Origin: Phymorhynchus buccinoides
Lineage: Eukaryota > Mollusca > Gastropoda > Neogastropoda > Raphitomidae
DNA: 64,000 bases
Direction: 5' to 3'
Assembly: GCA_017654935.2 (NCBI GenBank)
Contig: CM065699.1
Span: 3,726,782 to 3,790,781 of the forward strand
Part shown: positions 47,601 through 52,053 of the stretch, piece by piece
How the letters are laid out: every line of letters begins with the position of its first letter
Numbering within the stretch: the first letter of the stretch is position 1
Made by a program: the position numbers and the translations under genes
The notes under the pieces: model-generated
What the model was told of the DNA's origin: nothing
The model's database searches: none
The model's input: the letters and a program-made list of their open reading frames with translations, nothing else

Positions 47601-49695
47601 CCTCTATTATAAGATCCTCCGTTAAAAGACCTCATTTCAGACTGATTATTTTTTAACGGATTAATGTATCTTACTATATTTTATGTATAAAACTGACCTC
47701 TGTTTTAAGACCCCTCTTATTTAAGACCCATTTTTTTTCTGACTTTTTGGAAGTCTTAAGATAGAGGTTTGACTGTATTAATAGTCATATAGGAGTAGGG
47801 GTCTCACTCTGGGAACTAAAGGTATTGCCTTATAGTCCCAAAAATACGGTATTGTTTTAAATCAGCACTTCGTGTGTTGACTGACTTTAGTTCAATCATG
47901 GGTTTAACTCGTCTAGCTCCATGGGCCAATATATTCACCCAGGACATCACTCTACACTCCCACCAAGTAGAAAGACATTCACTGCCAAGCACCCTGCCAT
48001 GCGTTTGTCTGTTTTTAGAGCCTTTGTCACTGGTTCTGCCGTTAAAGCAATGCATGTGCACTATATAAAATAAAAAACTTACCCCCCCCCCCTGTTGTCA
48101 GTTGAGATGCAACGGACATCCAAGTCCATAAAAAAATAGATGCGCTGGCGCTGGTAGAGAAGAAAATCCGATTCACGTCCTCCGGCCTGGAACAGGCACA
48201 TGTGGGACATTAATAGATATAAAGATGGTGGGACGATCCTGGAGGTACTGCAATGCCAGGGAAGTCCTGAGTTTTTAATCGATAAAGATATAGCCAACCA
48301 TTATTATCAGGCGCTAGAACTAGTAGAAGAGTTAAAAGCCGAGAAGTTATGATTGACGACGAAAATGGTGTTTTACGTCCTCTTGGTCTGAATCAGACAC
48401 ATATGGGACATTTGTAAATACAAATATGGTGGGAACAATACTGGAGGCAATGCTCGGAAGCAGTACGAAACCAGTAAAGTCCCGATTTGTTTATATTAAT
48501 ACAGATAGCTGTAGCGGTGACCACGCCTCGGTTAAACCTCATCGGCTATGGCACCGCCACAAGTGCATTACTTTACTTTATGAGAAGTTATGATTCAGAT
48601 TGTGTTTACTTTTTATCGGTGTTGCCTCTGTTTCAGTACTTGGCAGTGGGCGTTATTTAACTGTTAAATGCCACGCATTTATTGTGCATCAAAGTTGGTT
48701 CTATTCTTTTATATTTTTACTATAAAAAAAATTACGCCTAGAAATTTGTTAGGCTTCTATTATTTGTCGCTCATTATTATTTTATTTATATTGCATCTCA
48801 TTATTGCTTGGCATTTGTGTATGATAATCAGTGTGAATCATTGATTTGCATAATTGCTTTATTTGCTTTTTATTTCTAATGTATTCTGTGCATATAAAAC
48901 TTTTTGTGCCCCCTTTTCAGTTATTAATAAATGGCACATTGTGTTGATATTACCATTACATTTTTTTCTTCAGAGGCTTTTCTGTTTGTTGAATAAATAT
49001 TTATCTGTTTGTCGTAATATTGTCCTTTCTTTTGGCAGAGAATGCCGATGAACAGCTGATGTACGTGTTGTTCTGGGGATCAGACTTGCTTTAAATCCCC
49101 ATCCAAAGTTTCTAATTGTAATATTGTCCTTTCTTTTGGGAGAGAATGCCAATGAACAGCTGATGTACGTGTTGTTCTGGGGATCAGACTTGCTTTAAAT
49201 CCCCATCCAAAGTTTCTAATTGTAATATTGTCCTTTCTTTTGGCAGAGAACGCCAATGAACAGCTGATGTATGTGCTGTTCTGGGGATCAGACTTGCTTT
49301 AAGTCCCCATCCAAAGTTTCTAATTGTAATATTGTCCTTTCTTTTGGCAGAGAACGCCAATGAACAGCTGATGTACGTGCTGTTCTGGGGATCAGACTTG
49401 CTTTAAGTCCCCATCCAAAGTTTCTAATTGTAATATTGTCCTTTCTTTTGGCAGAGAACGCCAATGAACAGCTGATGTACGTGCTGTTCTGGGGATCAGA
49501 CTTGCTTTAAGTCCCCATCCAAAGCTTCCCATCGTGATATTGTCCTTTCTTTGTGCAGAGAATGCCAACGAGCAGCTGATGTATGTGCTGTTCTGGGGGT
49601 CGGCCACTGCGGTTTCCATGGCGATCATGATGCTGTTCGGCACGACGTTCGTGGACCAGCCTCGTCTGACGCAGGACAAGATGAAGACGGAATAG
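8362..49695 (+). CDS. SACM1L: Sac1 phosphoinositide phosphatase (SACM1L orthologue)
   Basis: Eighteen exons: 8362-8387, 9585-9682, 11562-11639, 14253-14380, 19216-19365, 20069-20162, 20923-21110, 23088-23171, 25498-25566, 26555-26634, 28110-28208, 29952-30090, 30613-30682, 14 (start only, inside 30841-38885), 41068-41161, 45271-45372, 46394-46454, 49559-49695. All junctions keep phase. Visible coding is 434 plus 130 residues, so with exon 14 about 589, close to human 587. The Sac domain carries [12 protein letters not shown] (catalytic Cys387, Arg393, CX5R) and YFQQQRDGS. Two C-terminal membrane segments and a KMKTE end (KXKXX COPI retrieval type) fit an ER/Golgi protein that removes the 4-phosphate of PI4P. 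At least eleven exons have splice-edge tandem arrays. About 17 codons of exon 14 are missing from the sequence, so an intact product cannot be assembled from this window. Confidence 0.93.
8880..9060. repeat. Duplicated 3'-tail-like fragment with AAT runs
   Basis: Two copies of GGTGATTTGAAT...CTCAAGGCATTTGATAATAAT followed by ATTAGCCCA..AGTGCTTTACAA. AAT runs next to a GCTTTACAA motif resemble the 3' tails of non-LTR elements; class unproven. Confidence 0.45.
9164..9186 (+). repeat. Poly-C tract (23 nt)
   Basis: Uninterrupted C run in Sac1 intron 1. Confidence 0.9.
9585..9682 (+). CDS. SACM1L: Sac1 exon 2
   Basis: Encodes [14 protein letters not shown] to [10 protein letters not shown]. Acceptor TTTTCAG, donor CAAG|GTACCG, phase 2 to 1. 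Confidence 0.92.
9747..9811 (+). repeat. Poly-C tract (65 nt as assembled)
   Basis: Sixty-five consecutive C residues 64 bp after the exon 2 donor. Exact length is unreliable because homopolymers of this size are error-prone. Confidence 0.85.
10170..10450. mobile_element. Dispersed repeat H, copy 1
   Basis: Matches 47880-48125 in order (AGCACCATGGGCGAATATATTC, AAAGACATTCACTGCC, GTCAGTTGAGATGCAA). Non-coding; class unknown. Confidence 0.55.
10944..11211 (-). mobile_element. Partial copy of the TATGTGACCCAGCACCAC element
   Basis: Reverse-complement match to 55401-55831, retaining one terminal repeat that ends at GGTCACATA (11211) and lacking the other end. Truncated TIR element in Sac1 intron 2. 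Confidence 0.65.
11562..11639 (+). CDS. SACM1L: Sac1 exon 3
   Basis: Encodes [20 protein letters not shown] to IIRLVAG (first and last Gly split). Acceptor ATTCAG, donor GCAG|GTCTGT. Confidence 0.93.
11711..12431. mobile_element. Tc1/mariner-type non-autonomous element
   Basis: Left end ACAGTAGAACCTCCCTT and inverted right end ACAGTGGAACCTCCCTT, with a TA at the left boundary. The interior carries no transposase frame. A partial copy of the right half lies at 19476-19553. The superfamily is suggested by the terminal motif and TA and is not proven. Confidence 0.6.
12622..12780 (+). mobile_element. Dispersed repeat G, copy 1
   Basis: Shares GTCCTCCGGTCTG..CAGACACAT and GGAGGCAATGCCCGGAGGC with three other copies (47185-47400, 48150-48300, 48355-48560). 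Non-coding; class unknown. Confidence 0.6.
13122..13152 (+). other. Hammerhead-like hairpin remnant
   Basis: AGAGC-TAA-GCTCT hairpin followed by GAAACGTC, resembling the stem II plus GAAAC part of a minimal hammerhead ribozyme of Penelope-like elements. The CUGAUGA box is degenerate (CATTGAA), so it would be inactive. Low confidence. Confidence 0.3.
13303..13700 (-). mobile_element. tRNA-derived SINE-B, copy 1
   Basis: On the minus strand the head reads TGGCAGAGTGGCTAAG (box A-like) and GGGTTTGAATCC (box B-like), followed by a body shared with 44650-45256 and a tail segment (AGTCACAGAG..CTGTGAAATTCGGG) also present in SINE-A copies. It ends about 30 bp upstream of the first exon 4 acceptor copy, antisense to Sac1. 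Confidence 0.75.
13717..14252 (+). repeat. Exon 4 acceptor-edge array, 67 bp x 9
   Basis: Nine copies of acceptor TTCGCAG followed by exon start GGGCCTACCTGATAGTGATC. Acceptor G positions are 13733, 13800, 13867, 13934, 14001, 14068, 14118, 14185 and 14252; one unit has a 17-bp deletion and one reads TTGGGTTC. Only the last copy continues into the complete exon. Each unit also carries CACTCATGCTGCAGTCAC, which is part of the SINE-B head at 13640. Confidence 0.93.
14253..14380 (+). CDS. SACM1L: Sac1 exon 4
   Basis: Encodes [17 protein letters not shown] to TTTHLTEKQ, donor CAG|GTAGGA, phase 1 to 0. Matches the NYLIVITKK block of Sac1 proteins. Confidence 0.95.
14632..17392 (+). repeat. 89-bp x 31 array derived from exon 4
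   Basis: Head-to-tail 89-bp units. GGGTCACACCATATGGAAGG, GATCCACTCCTACAAAG and CTCACTGAGCCACAA align in order with exon 4 bases from the GGCCACACCATCTGGAAGG stretch to the LTEKQ end. The copies have frame-destroying indels and no donor. A few sites alternate between units (GTGCAACC/GTACAACC, CACTGAG/CAGTGAG), indicating higher-order homogenisation. Confidence 0.85.
17435..18715 (+). repeat. ~31-bp array (GTGGCTTCTGGTTTTTGGAGT), ~40 copies
   Basis: Variable minisatellite in intron 4, units 25-35 bp, built on AAATGTGGCTTCTGG-TTTTTGGAGTGCC. Split by a TTAA-flanked MITE at 18082-18310. I find no exon homology. The Trp/Phe/Cys-rich frames are not genes. Confidence 0.9.
18082..18310. mobile_element. 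piggyBac-like MITE, copy 2
   Basis: TTAA at 18078-18081 and 18311-18314; ends CCCTTTCACAACC.GCC and GGCGGTGAAAGGG. Body homologous to 43570-44161. Inserted into the 31-bp array, so younger than it. Confidence 0.8.
18858..19215 (+). repeat. Exon 5 acceptor-edge array, 120 bp x 4
   Basis: Acceptors TTACAG at 18975, 19095 and 19215 plus a decayed one at about 18860. Each is followed by exon 5 sequence ([29 protein letters not shown]), then a 30-bp spacer leading to the next acceptor. The unit is 40 codons and copies 2-4 stay open in the exon frame. Confidence 0.92.
19216..19365 (+). CDS. SACM1L: Sac1 exon 5
   Basis: Encodes [15 protein letters not shown] to [16 protein letters not shown], donor AGA|GTAAGT, phase 0 both ends. 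The last copy of the array is the one that runs on past [12 protein letters not shown]. Confidence 0.94.
19476..19553. mobile_element. Fragment of the ACAGTGGAACCTCCC element
   Basis: Matches the right-hand part of 11711-12431, ending in GGGAGGTTCCACTGT. Confidence 0.5.
20069..20162 (+). CDS. SACM1L: Sac1 exon 6
   Basis: Encodes [18 protein letters not shown] to CLPVILG plus one base. Acceptor CCCCCAG, weak-looking donor T|GTATCC. Matches the RFVWNGHLLREL block. Confidence 0.92.
20195..20437. mobile_element. MITE CAGGCATCAGAAT, copy 1
   Basis: Inverted ends CAGGCATCAGAATTGTC and CAGGCATCAGAATAGTC. Flanks GACAAG and GTCAAG form a 6-bp TSD with one mismatch. Inserted 32 bp after the exon 6 donor. 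Second copy at 60326-60592. Confidence 0.8.
20923..21110 (+). CDS. SACM1L: Sac1 exon 7
   Basis: Encodes [20 protein letters not shown] to [18 protein letters not shown]. The acceptor is GGTAG at 20921-20922: the nearby ATAG would create a stop, and this choice restores the family GFI. Donor CAG|GTTGGT, phase 1 to 0. Confidence 0.92.
21037..22003 (+). repeat. Exon 7 donor-edge array, 74 bp x 13
   Basis: Thirteen donors CAG|GTTGGT every 74 bp from 21111 to 21999, each preceded by the exon's last 54 bases ([20 protein letters not shown]). Only the first copy is attached to the complete exon. The period is not a multiple of three, and readthrough from copy 1 hits TAA in copy 2. Confidence 0.95.
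22260..22610 (+). repeat. (GA)n tracts alternating with GTCAGTCAGTC units
   Basis: Five GA-rich tracts separated by GACAGTCAGTCAG...AAACTGACAGGCAGAG units. Confidence 0.85.
22829..22908 (+). repeat. GAGAGGGAGAGGGAGACCTA x ~4
   Basis: 20-bp direct repeat in intron 7. Confidence 0.85.
23088..23171 (+). CDS. SACM1L: Sac1 exon 8
   Basis: Encodes [20 protein letters not shown] to LHATNH. Acceptor TTTTGCAG, donor CAT|GTGAGG, phase 0 both ends. Matches TRGSIPVFWSQ. Confidence 0.94.
23130..23950 (+). repeat. Exon 8 donor-edge array, 114-120 bp x 7
   Basis: Donors CAT|GTGAGG at 23172, 23292, 23406, 23520, 23634, 23748 and 23862. Each is preceded by the last 40 or so exon bases (AGGTTACCCAGCCCCACAC..) and followed by a CT microsatellite and GTTGCTACGTTC. 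All periods are multiples of three, and the exon frame stays open from 22956 to 23561 across the first four copies. Confidence 0.95.
24290..25497 (+). repeat. Exon 9 acceptor-edge array, 65 bp x ~19
   Basis: Each unit is GATGACCAGATATCGTGTTG, a TG-rich stretch, acceptor TTGTTTCAG, and the exon start ATGAGTACCTTTCAGAAGCA. The first acceptor is at 24320. The last copy, with ATGAGTGCC, leads into the complete exon. A few units have small deletions. Confidence 0.95.
25498..25566 (+). CDS. SACM1L: Sac1 exon 9
   Basis: Encodes [18 protein letters not shown] to VIVNL, donor CTG|GTGAGT, phase 0. Matches MDGFQRHFDSQ..YGKQVIINL. Confidence 0.93.
25850..26330 (+). repeat. 65-bp array in intron 9, ~7-8 copies
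   Basis: Units GACCAGTGAACAAGATCACT..CTGATTTTTCATAGGTACTA..GAGTTTGTAACTATA. No exon homology recognised. Confidence 0.9.
26555..26634 (+). CDS. SACM1L: Sac1 exon 10
   Basis: Encodes [20 protein letters not shown] to NKNI plus two bases. Acceptor CTGCAG, donor AA|GTAAGA. Confidence 0.9.
26696..26963 (+). mobile_element. tRNA-derived SINE-A, copy 1
   Basis: Head with box A-like TGGCACAGTGGTAGCG and box B-like GAGTTCGAACC. Then a body with GGATGAGACGATAAACCGAGG, and a tail (CACAGAG..CTCTGTGACTATAATG) shared, in reverse complement, with 41246 and SINE-B. The acceptor stem does not pair, so it is not a tRNA gene. Confidence 0.75.
27502..27610 (+). pseudogene. Decayed duplicate of Sac1 exon 11
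   Basis: Intron sequence and acceptor (GTGACAG) followed by [21 protein letters not shown], homologous to exon 11 ([21 protein letters not shown]) in the same phase. It then runs into TAA at 27608-27610 and has no donor. The upstream 30 bp also match those of exon 11, so this was a genomic duplication of exon plus acceptor about 570 bp apart. Confidence 0.85.
28110..28208 (+). CDS. SACM1L: Sac1 exon 11
   Basis: Encodes [20 protein letters not shown] to [11 protein letters not shown] (ends split). Acceptor TTATAG, donor GG|GTGAGT. Matches [16 protein letters not shown]. Confidence 0.94.
28186..28705 (+). repeat. Exon 11 donor-edge array, 85 bp x 6
   Basis: Donors GG|GTGAGT at 28209, 28294, 28379, 28464, 28548 and 28633, each preceded by GATAGGAAGCGCTTT (exon end) and followed by a conserved intron segment. 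Confidence 0.94.
29185..29951 (+). repeat. Exon 12 acceptor-edge array, 123 bp x 5 plus a decayed copy
   Basis: Acceptors at 29459, 29582, 29705, 29828 and 29951, exactly 123 bp apart, followed by CTATTTCCAGCAACAAAGAG. All upstream copies carry an in-frame TGA where the true exon has TGC (CAG TGC GGG against CAA TGA GAG). A sixth relic is at 29185-29245. Confidence 0.94.
29245..29395. mobile_element. TATAAGGCGC-type MITE, copy 1
   Basis: Ends ACCATAG.TTTTTGGAC and CGTCTGAAAAATATG. Shares CAGACTGAGACCCCTG and the CCTTATAGT motif with 41817, 46167, 47492 and 57040. Confidence 0.6.
29952..30090 (+). CDS. SACM1L: Sac1 exon 12 (catalytic)
   Basis: Encodes [30 protein letters not shown] (CX5R P-loop, Cys387 and Arg393) to LQTLNEQLT, donor ACG|GTAAGT. 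These motif residues are the active site of Sac-domain phosphatases. Confidence 0.96.
30165..30566. mobile_element. Dispersed repeat F, copy 2
   Basis: Uninterrupted homologue of 472-1137; ends about 45 bp before the exon 13 acceptor. Confidence 0.6.
30613..30682 (+). CDS. SACM1L: Sac1 exon 13
   Basis: Encodes [20 protein letters not shown] to FRN plus G. Acceptor TTTTGCAG, donor AATG|GTGAGA. The next codon must be completed by TG, as supplied by the 46-bp repeat. Confidence 0.92.
30841..38885 (+). repeat. 46-bp satellite made from the exon 14 acceptor edge, ~170 copies
   Basis: Unit GTGTGGGCGGACAATGCAGA..CACTATTTTGTACGCTG..TTTGTTATA. It contains acceptor TTGTTATAG and then TGTGGGCGGACAATGCAGAC, which after exon 13's G reads VWADNAD, the conserved Sac1 AWADNA block. 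Most units are identical. Scattered ones are truncated or scrambled (for example near 32550, 33600, 36360, 37770 and 38640). The first units (30841-30960) and last units (38620-38885) are the most degenerate. The array occupies about 8 kb. Confidence 0.95.
38865..38884 (+). other. SACM1L: Sac1 exon 14, 5' part only (position ambiguous)
   Basis: The last array copy supplies acceptor TTATAG and WADNAD codons but then reads TAG. In human Sac1 this exon continues with a QYAGTGALKTDFTR block. No such sequence is present between 30683 and 41067, so the true exon 14 is missing or misassembled. Confidence 0.4.
38886..39395. other. Dispersed-repeat debris between two arrays
   Basis: Contains AGAAGAAGCCCCCCTCAAT..CATTTCAGCCCTG, matching the reverse complement of about 55948-55985, interrupted at 39261-39292 by a hybrid of the neighbouring arrays. 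The minus-strand 157-codon frame here is not a recognisable gene. Confidence 0.5.
39396..40350 (+). repeat. 77-bp array, ~12 copies
   Basis: Units GTAACGTGTGATAATGGAGT..ATATGTCGCTCTACC..CTCTGTTGTGGCCACTTG, virtually identical to each other, so recently homogenised. No exon homology seen. Confidence 0.95.
40471..40570 (+). repeat. (CA)n microsatellite
   Basis: About 100 bp of nearly pure CA. Confidence 0.95.
40943..41067 (+). repeat. Exon 15 acceptor-edge duplication, 65 bp x 2
   Basis: Two copies of GACTGCATTGT..GTAGTGAAGTGG..TAATAACAG, with acceptors at 41002 and 41067. The first is followed by GACATGAC, the second by the true exon GACAGGC. Confidence 0.85.
41068..41161 (+). CDS. SACM1L: Sac1 exon 15
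   Basis: Encodes [20 protein letters not shown] to NNFQDGYRQ, donor CAG|GTAGAT. It enters in phase 2, as expected from the family (Arg split). Matches TGKRTHLGLIMDGWNS. Confidence 0.94.
41246..41497 (-). mobile_element. SINE-A, copy 2, headless
   Basis: Reverse-complement match to the body and tail of 26696-26963 (CATTATAGTCACAGAGGC to CCTCGGTTTATCATCTCATCC). The tRNA-like head is replaced by a GT/TTTG microsatellite (41498-41672). Confidence 0.65.
41498..41672 (+). repeat. (GT)n / GTTT microsatellite
   Basis: Imperfect GT/TTTG tract; the Cys/Val-rich frames across it are not genes. Confidence 0.9.
41817..41989. mobile_element. TATAAGGCGC-type MITE, copy 2
   Basis: Ends CCATATTTTTCAGGCTATAA and TTATAGTCTGAAAAATATGG as inverted repeats; central TTGTTATTATATTTTCTTAC shared with 46167 and 47492. 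Confidence 0.7.
42025..43565 (+). repeat. 77-bp array, ~20 copies
   Basis: Units CTGTGACATGTATAAAATAA..GGCTTCCTTTCCTCATCTTC..GAGCATTAGATTCAGCTATG, differing mainly at one site (TTCACACA or TTCCCACA). Intron 15. No exon homology seen. Confidence 0.95.
43570..44161. mobile_element. piggyBac-like MITE, copy 3, split by a LINE end
   Basis: TTAA at 43566-43569 and 44162-44165; ends CCCTTTCACCGCCA and inverted TGGCGGTGAAAGGG type. Interrupted by a LINE fragment with perfect AAAGT duplication. Directly abuts the last unit of the 77-bp array. Confidence 0.85.
43588..43950 (+). mobile_element. 5'-truncated LINE 3' end, TSD AAAGT
   Basis: Starts in the C-terminal ORF2 codons ([26 protein letters not shown], stop at 43704-43706), followed by a 3' UTR and an (ATT)n tail, flanked by AAAGT at 43583-43587 and 43951-43955. 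The peptide is homologous to the end of the LINE at 62855. Confidence 0.85.
44650..45256 (-). mobile_element. SINE-B, copy 2, split by SINE-C
   Basis: 44650-44803 and 45108-45256 together match 13430-13700; the head (GGTGGCACAGTGGTTAAGG with GGGTTCAAATCCC on the minus strand) ends 14 bp upstream of the exon 16 acceptor sequence. Confidence 0.75.
44803..45107 (+). mobile_element. SINE-C-like element, copy 2, nested in SINE-B
   Basis: Matches 530-840, with an (AAC)n tail at 45090-45106. Flanking TGTCCC/AGTCCC is the likely target duplication. Confidence 0.65.
45271..45372 (+). CDS. SACM1L: Sac1 exon 16
   Basis: Encodes [20 protein letters not shown] to [13 protein letters not shown], donor GCT|GTAAGA, phase 0. 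Matches [20 protein letters not shown]. Confidence 0.94.
45316..45620 (+). repeat. Exon 16 donor-edge array, 3 copies
   Basis: Donors GCT|GTAAGATGG at 45373, 45478 and 45605, each preceded by GAGGGGCTGACCACCAC..GACTGGAAGTTCTA and separated by GT/GA microsatellites of different length. Confidence 0.93.
46167..46321. mobile_element. TATAAGGCGC-type MITE, copy 3
   Basis: Ends GCCTTATTTTTCTGACTATA and CCTTATAGTCTGAAAAACAT in inverted orientation. Confidence 0.65.
46394..46454 (+). CDS. SACM1L: Sac1 exon 17 (first membrane segment)
   Basis: Encodes [20 protein letters not shown] plus G, a hydrophobic segment. Acceptor GATGACAG, donor GGAG|GTCAGC. Matches the first C-terminal transmembrane helix. 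Confidence 0.9.
46510..46745 (+). repeat. (GGGGTGGAGAAT)n minisatellite
   Basis: 12-bp unit, about 19 copies, purine-rich strand with regular GGGG runs. Open frames in several phases are artefacts of the repeat. Confidence 0.95.
47185..47400 (+). mobile_element. Dispersed repeat G, copy 2
   Basis: GGTGTTTTACGTCCTCTCGG to GGTACCGCCAC; matches 48355-48560 most closely. Confidence 0.6.
47492..47852. mobile_element. TATAAGGCGC-type MITE, copy 4, split by another MITE
   Basis: Outer halves 47492-47588 and 47776-47852 match the family; the middle is a separate TA-flanked element. Confidence 0.65.
47589..47775. mobile_element. TA-flanked MITE nested in copy 4
   Basis: Inverted ends CAGTACGTCAAACCTCTAT and CAGTCAAACCTCTATCTTA, with TA at both boundaries (47587-47588, 47776-47777); Tc1/mariner-type by termini. 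Confidence 0.65.
47880..48125. mobile_element. Dispersed repeat H, copy 2
   Basis: Homologous to 10170-10450, directly followed by a repeat G copy. Confidence 0.55.
48150..48560 (+). mobile_element. Dispersed repeat G, copies 3 and 4
   Basis: 48150-48300 resembles copy 1; 48355-48560 resembles copy 2, ending in GGCTATGGCACCGCCAC. Confidence 0.6.
49020..49558 (+). repeat. Exon 18 acceptor-edge array, 104 bp x 6
   Basis: Acceptors at 49038, 49142, 49246, 49350, 49454 and 49558, exactly 104 bp apart. Each is followed by exon start AGAATGCC or AGAACGCC..GAACAGCTGATGTA..TTCTGGGGATC. The first five copies then read DLL and TAA; only the last continues as the true exon. The second has GGGAG in place of GGCAG. 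Confidence 0.95.
49559..49695 (+). CDS. SACM1L: Sac1 exon 18 (second membrane segment, stop)
   Basis: Encodes [37 protein letters not shown] and TQDKMKTE, then TAG. It carries the second transmembrane helix and a KXKXX-type C-terminus like the human KEKID end. Confidence 0.95.
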
Positions 49696-50120
49696 CTATA
49701 TGACAGGGGCGTGTTCCTTGTCTGACTCCAGGACTCCAGCTACAATTAAGACATGAAACCAAGTTACACTCGTTTTGCTTTACTGCTTAGGGCCGCCGTA
49801 CATGCTGCATTCAATCTCTCCCTAGCTGCCAGCCTTTCCACATTTTCTGGATTTTTGTTGTACTTCTTGTAGGATTCTGGATTTCCTTATTTCCGAGACA
49901 AATCTCTGTCTCTGAAATTAAAAACAGAAAATTACTGACGAAAGATGCGTTGATCCGAGTGGAAATTTGACCCGCAAGGTGATTTGTAAGATTACCAGTA
50001 TTCACTTCTTTTTTTTTCAATCAGTGCTTTGTTTTTTCAGGCAAAATGTTTTCTTGACCAGAGATGAAGATTTGGCTTATGTAAACATTCTGTGAGCTAT
50101 GCCCTCTGACCCCCACTATC
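49696..50120 (+). other. SACM1L: Presumed Sac1 3' UTR start
   Basis: Non-coding sequence after the stop. No AATAAA close by, so the cleavage site cannot be placed; the first clear AATAAA is near 51731. Confidence 0.5.
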
Positions 50121-50515
50121 TCAGGAAGGAGACGGCCGAACTCTCCTACTGATCCTGTGTGTTCTTTAGGATTCTAGCTTTGATTCAGGAAGGAGACGGC
50201 CCAACTCTCCTACTGATCCTGTGTGTCCTTCAGGATTCTAGCTTTGATTCAGGAAGGAGACGGCCCAACTCTCCTACTGATCCTGTGTGTCCTTTAGGAT
50301 TCTAGCTTTGATTCAGGAAGGAGACGGCCGAACTCTCCTACTGATCCTGTGTGTCCTTTAGGATTCTAGCTTTGATTCAGGAAGGAGACGGCCGAACTCT
50401 CCTACTGATCCTGTGTGTCCTTTAGGATTCTAGCTTTGATTCAGGAAGGAGACGGCCGAACTCTCCTACTGATCCTGTGTGTCCTTTAGGATTCTAGCTT
50501 TGATTCAGGAAGGTT
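50121..50515 (+). repeat. 64-bp array, ~6 copies
   Basis: Units TCAGGAAGGAGACGGCC..CTCTCCTACTGATCCTGTG..GATTCTAGCTTTGAT, within the likely 3' UTR. Confidence 0.93.
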
Positions 50516-52040
50516 GGCAGCTATGACCCTCTCTCTGGCCATGCCAACGCAGCGACTTGCTCGGACAGAGAATAATATTACGGGCTGCGTCCTATTGGCA
50601 GGTTAGAGGTTATCGACTGTGTTGCCATGGCAGGATAGAAGATTCCATGCAGCATGTATGAGTGGTATTGGATAATTGAGTTCAGTGCTTTAGAGAGGGT
50701 GAGATTTACCTTTTTTTTTCTTGGAATTTTTTTCATCGGCAGAGGTTTGCGATTAGGCTCTTTTTGTTCTTTCCGCCTTTGTATTTTCCCCCTTAAAATT
50801 GTTTACATCCACGCCCCTGTGGTGTTTACAGCATTGAGGGTTTATTTGGTGGTTTCTTCATAGGACCCTGCCCCTCTTCTGTTTTAAGTCTAGTTTGAAG
50901 CACTCCTGTGTTTGTATGCTCCATAGAGGCTTGTGTTCAGTGCTTGGCGCTTTGCACATGCAAAGGATTAGGTTGGATTTTTTTGGTCTCGTATTAATTA
51001 CTCCAGTTAGAATGCTCCTATTTTGAAGATTTTTTTTCTCTCAGTAAATTTGTCATCAAAATGTTCTTTTTTGGTCATTGCAGTTAGAGTTAGTGTTTGG
51101 ACTCGGTAAAATATTAAGATTTTTTCCCCAAAAAAAGTGCTTGTTTCCAGAGCATGCATTTTGCCAAAAATTGCTGCTCACAAATTGGCTTCTAATGTTT
51201 GGCATTTATAAACATTTCTTTTGAAGATGGGCAGATTTGGAAAGGAGTAGATGAAATGCATTGAGCGACGTATCTTTACTGGATATTAGTAGTGTTGGAT
51301 GGTTAACATCTAGTCTTGCTCACCGTATCTGCAATGGCACTGTGTGCCAAAGGGAATGTTTGCTGAAAGTTTGTAGGAGCATTTGGGTTTACAAGATTTA
51401 CATGCTTTTTTGTTTGTTGTTTCACTTTAGAGTGCATGATAGCATTCCTCTGTTGATTTTCACATGTTATTTATTTCTTATCACTCAAAGCTCATTGAAT
51501 TGACTTTCTTATTGTAAGTAAGCGAAACATTTTTAACAAAAGTGTGCTGCTTTAAAAATGGTGAGATTTGTTTTTTGGCTTGCTGTTACTAAGTTGTCAA
51601 ACTGCAGTTGTGACACGATTGTGGACACAAATACGTATGATATAGAATTAAATCTTTGTACATTTTGACTAAATTGTAAAATTGATTAAATCAAGCTTGA
51701 TTGAATCGCATCAGCATTGAAAAAAAAGAAATAAACTAAATTTTTAAAAATCGCAAAAGAAACTTTTGAAAATTAATTTGATTACTACATCACCTCCATT
51801 TCACTTAGGGGTGGATGATTTTAAATTAGATATTCTGTAAAAAAGTTTTTAATATTAATGACTTAAATCACTTTTCTTATGAAAGCATGCCTTTGCATAT
51901 CATCATCCATAAATTAATGGAACCTTACAAATGGTTTATCAGTACCTACAAAAATGTTTTCTTTGATTCAAATGCTACAACGAAACAGTGTGAGGATCCA
52001 GTCCCTTGACATTGTTATTTTGTATCCTGTCTTGCATTGC
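50516..52040. other. AT-rich, no gene seen
   Basis: Possible continued 3' UTR, with an AATAAA at about 51731. No coding signal or repeat family recognised. Confidence 0.45.
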
Positions 52041-52053
52041 ATTTATGTTTTGG

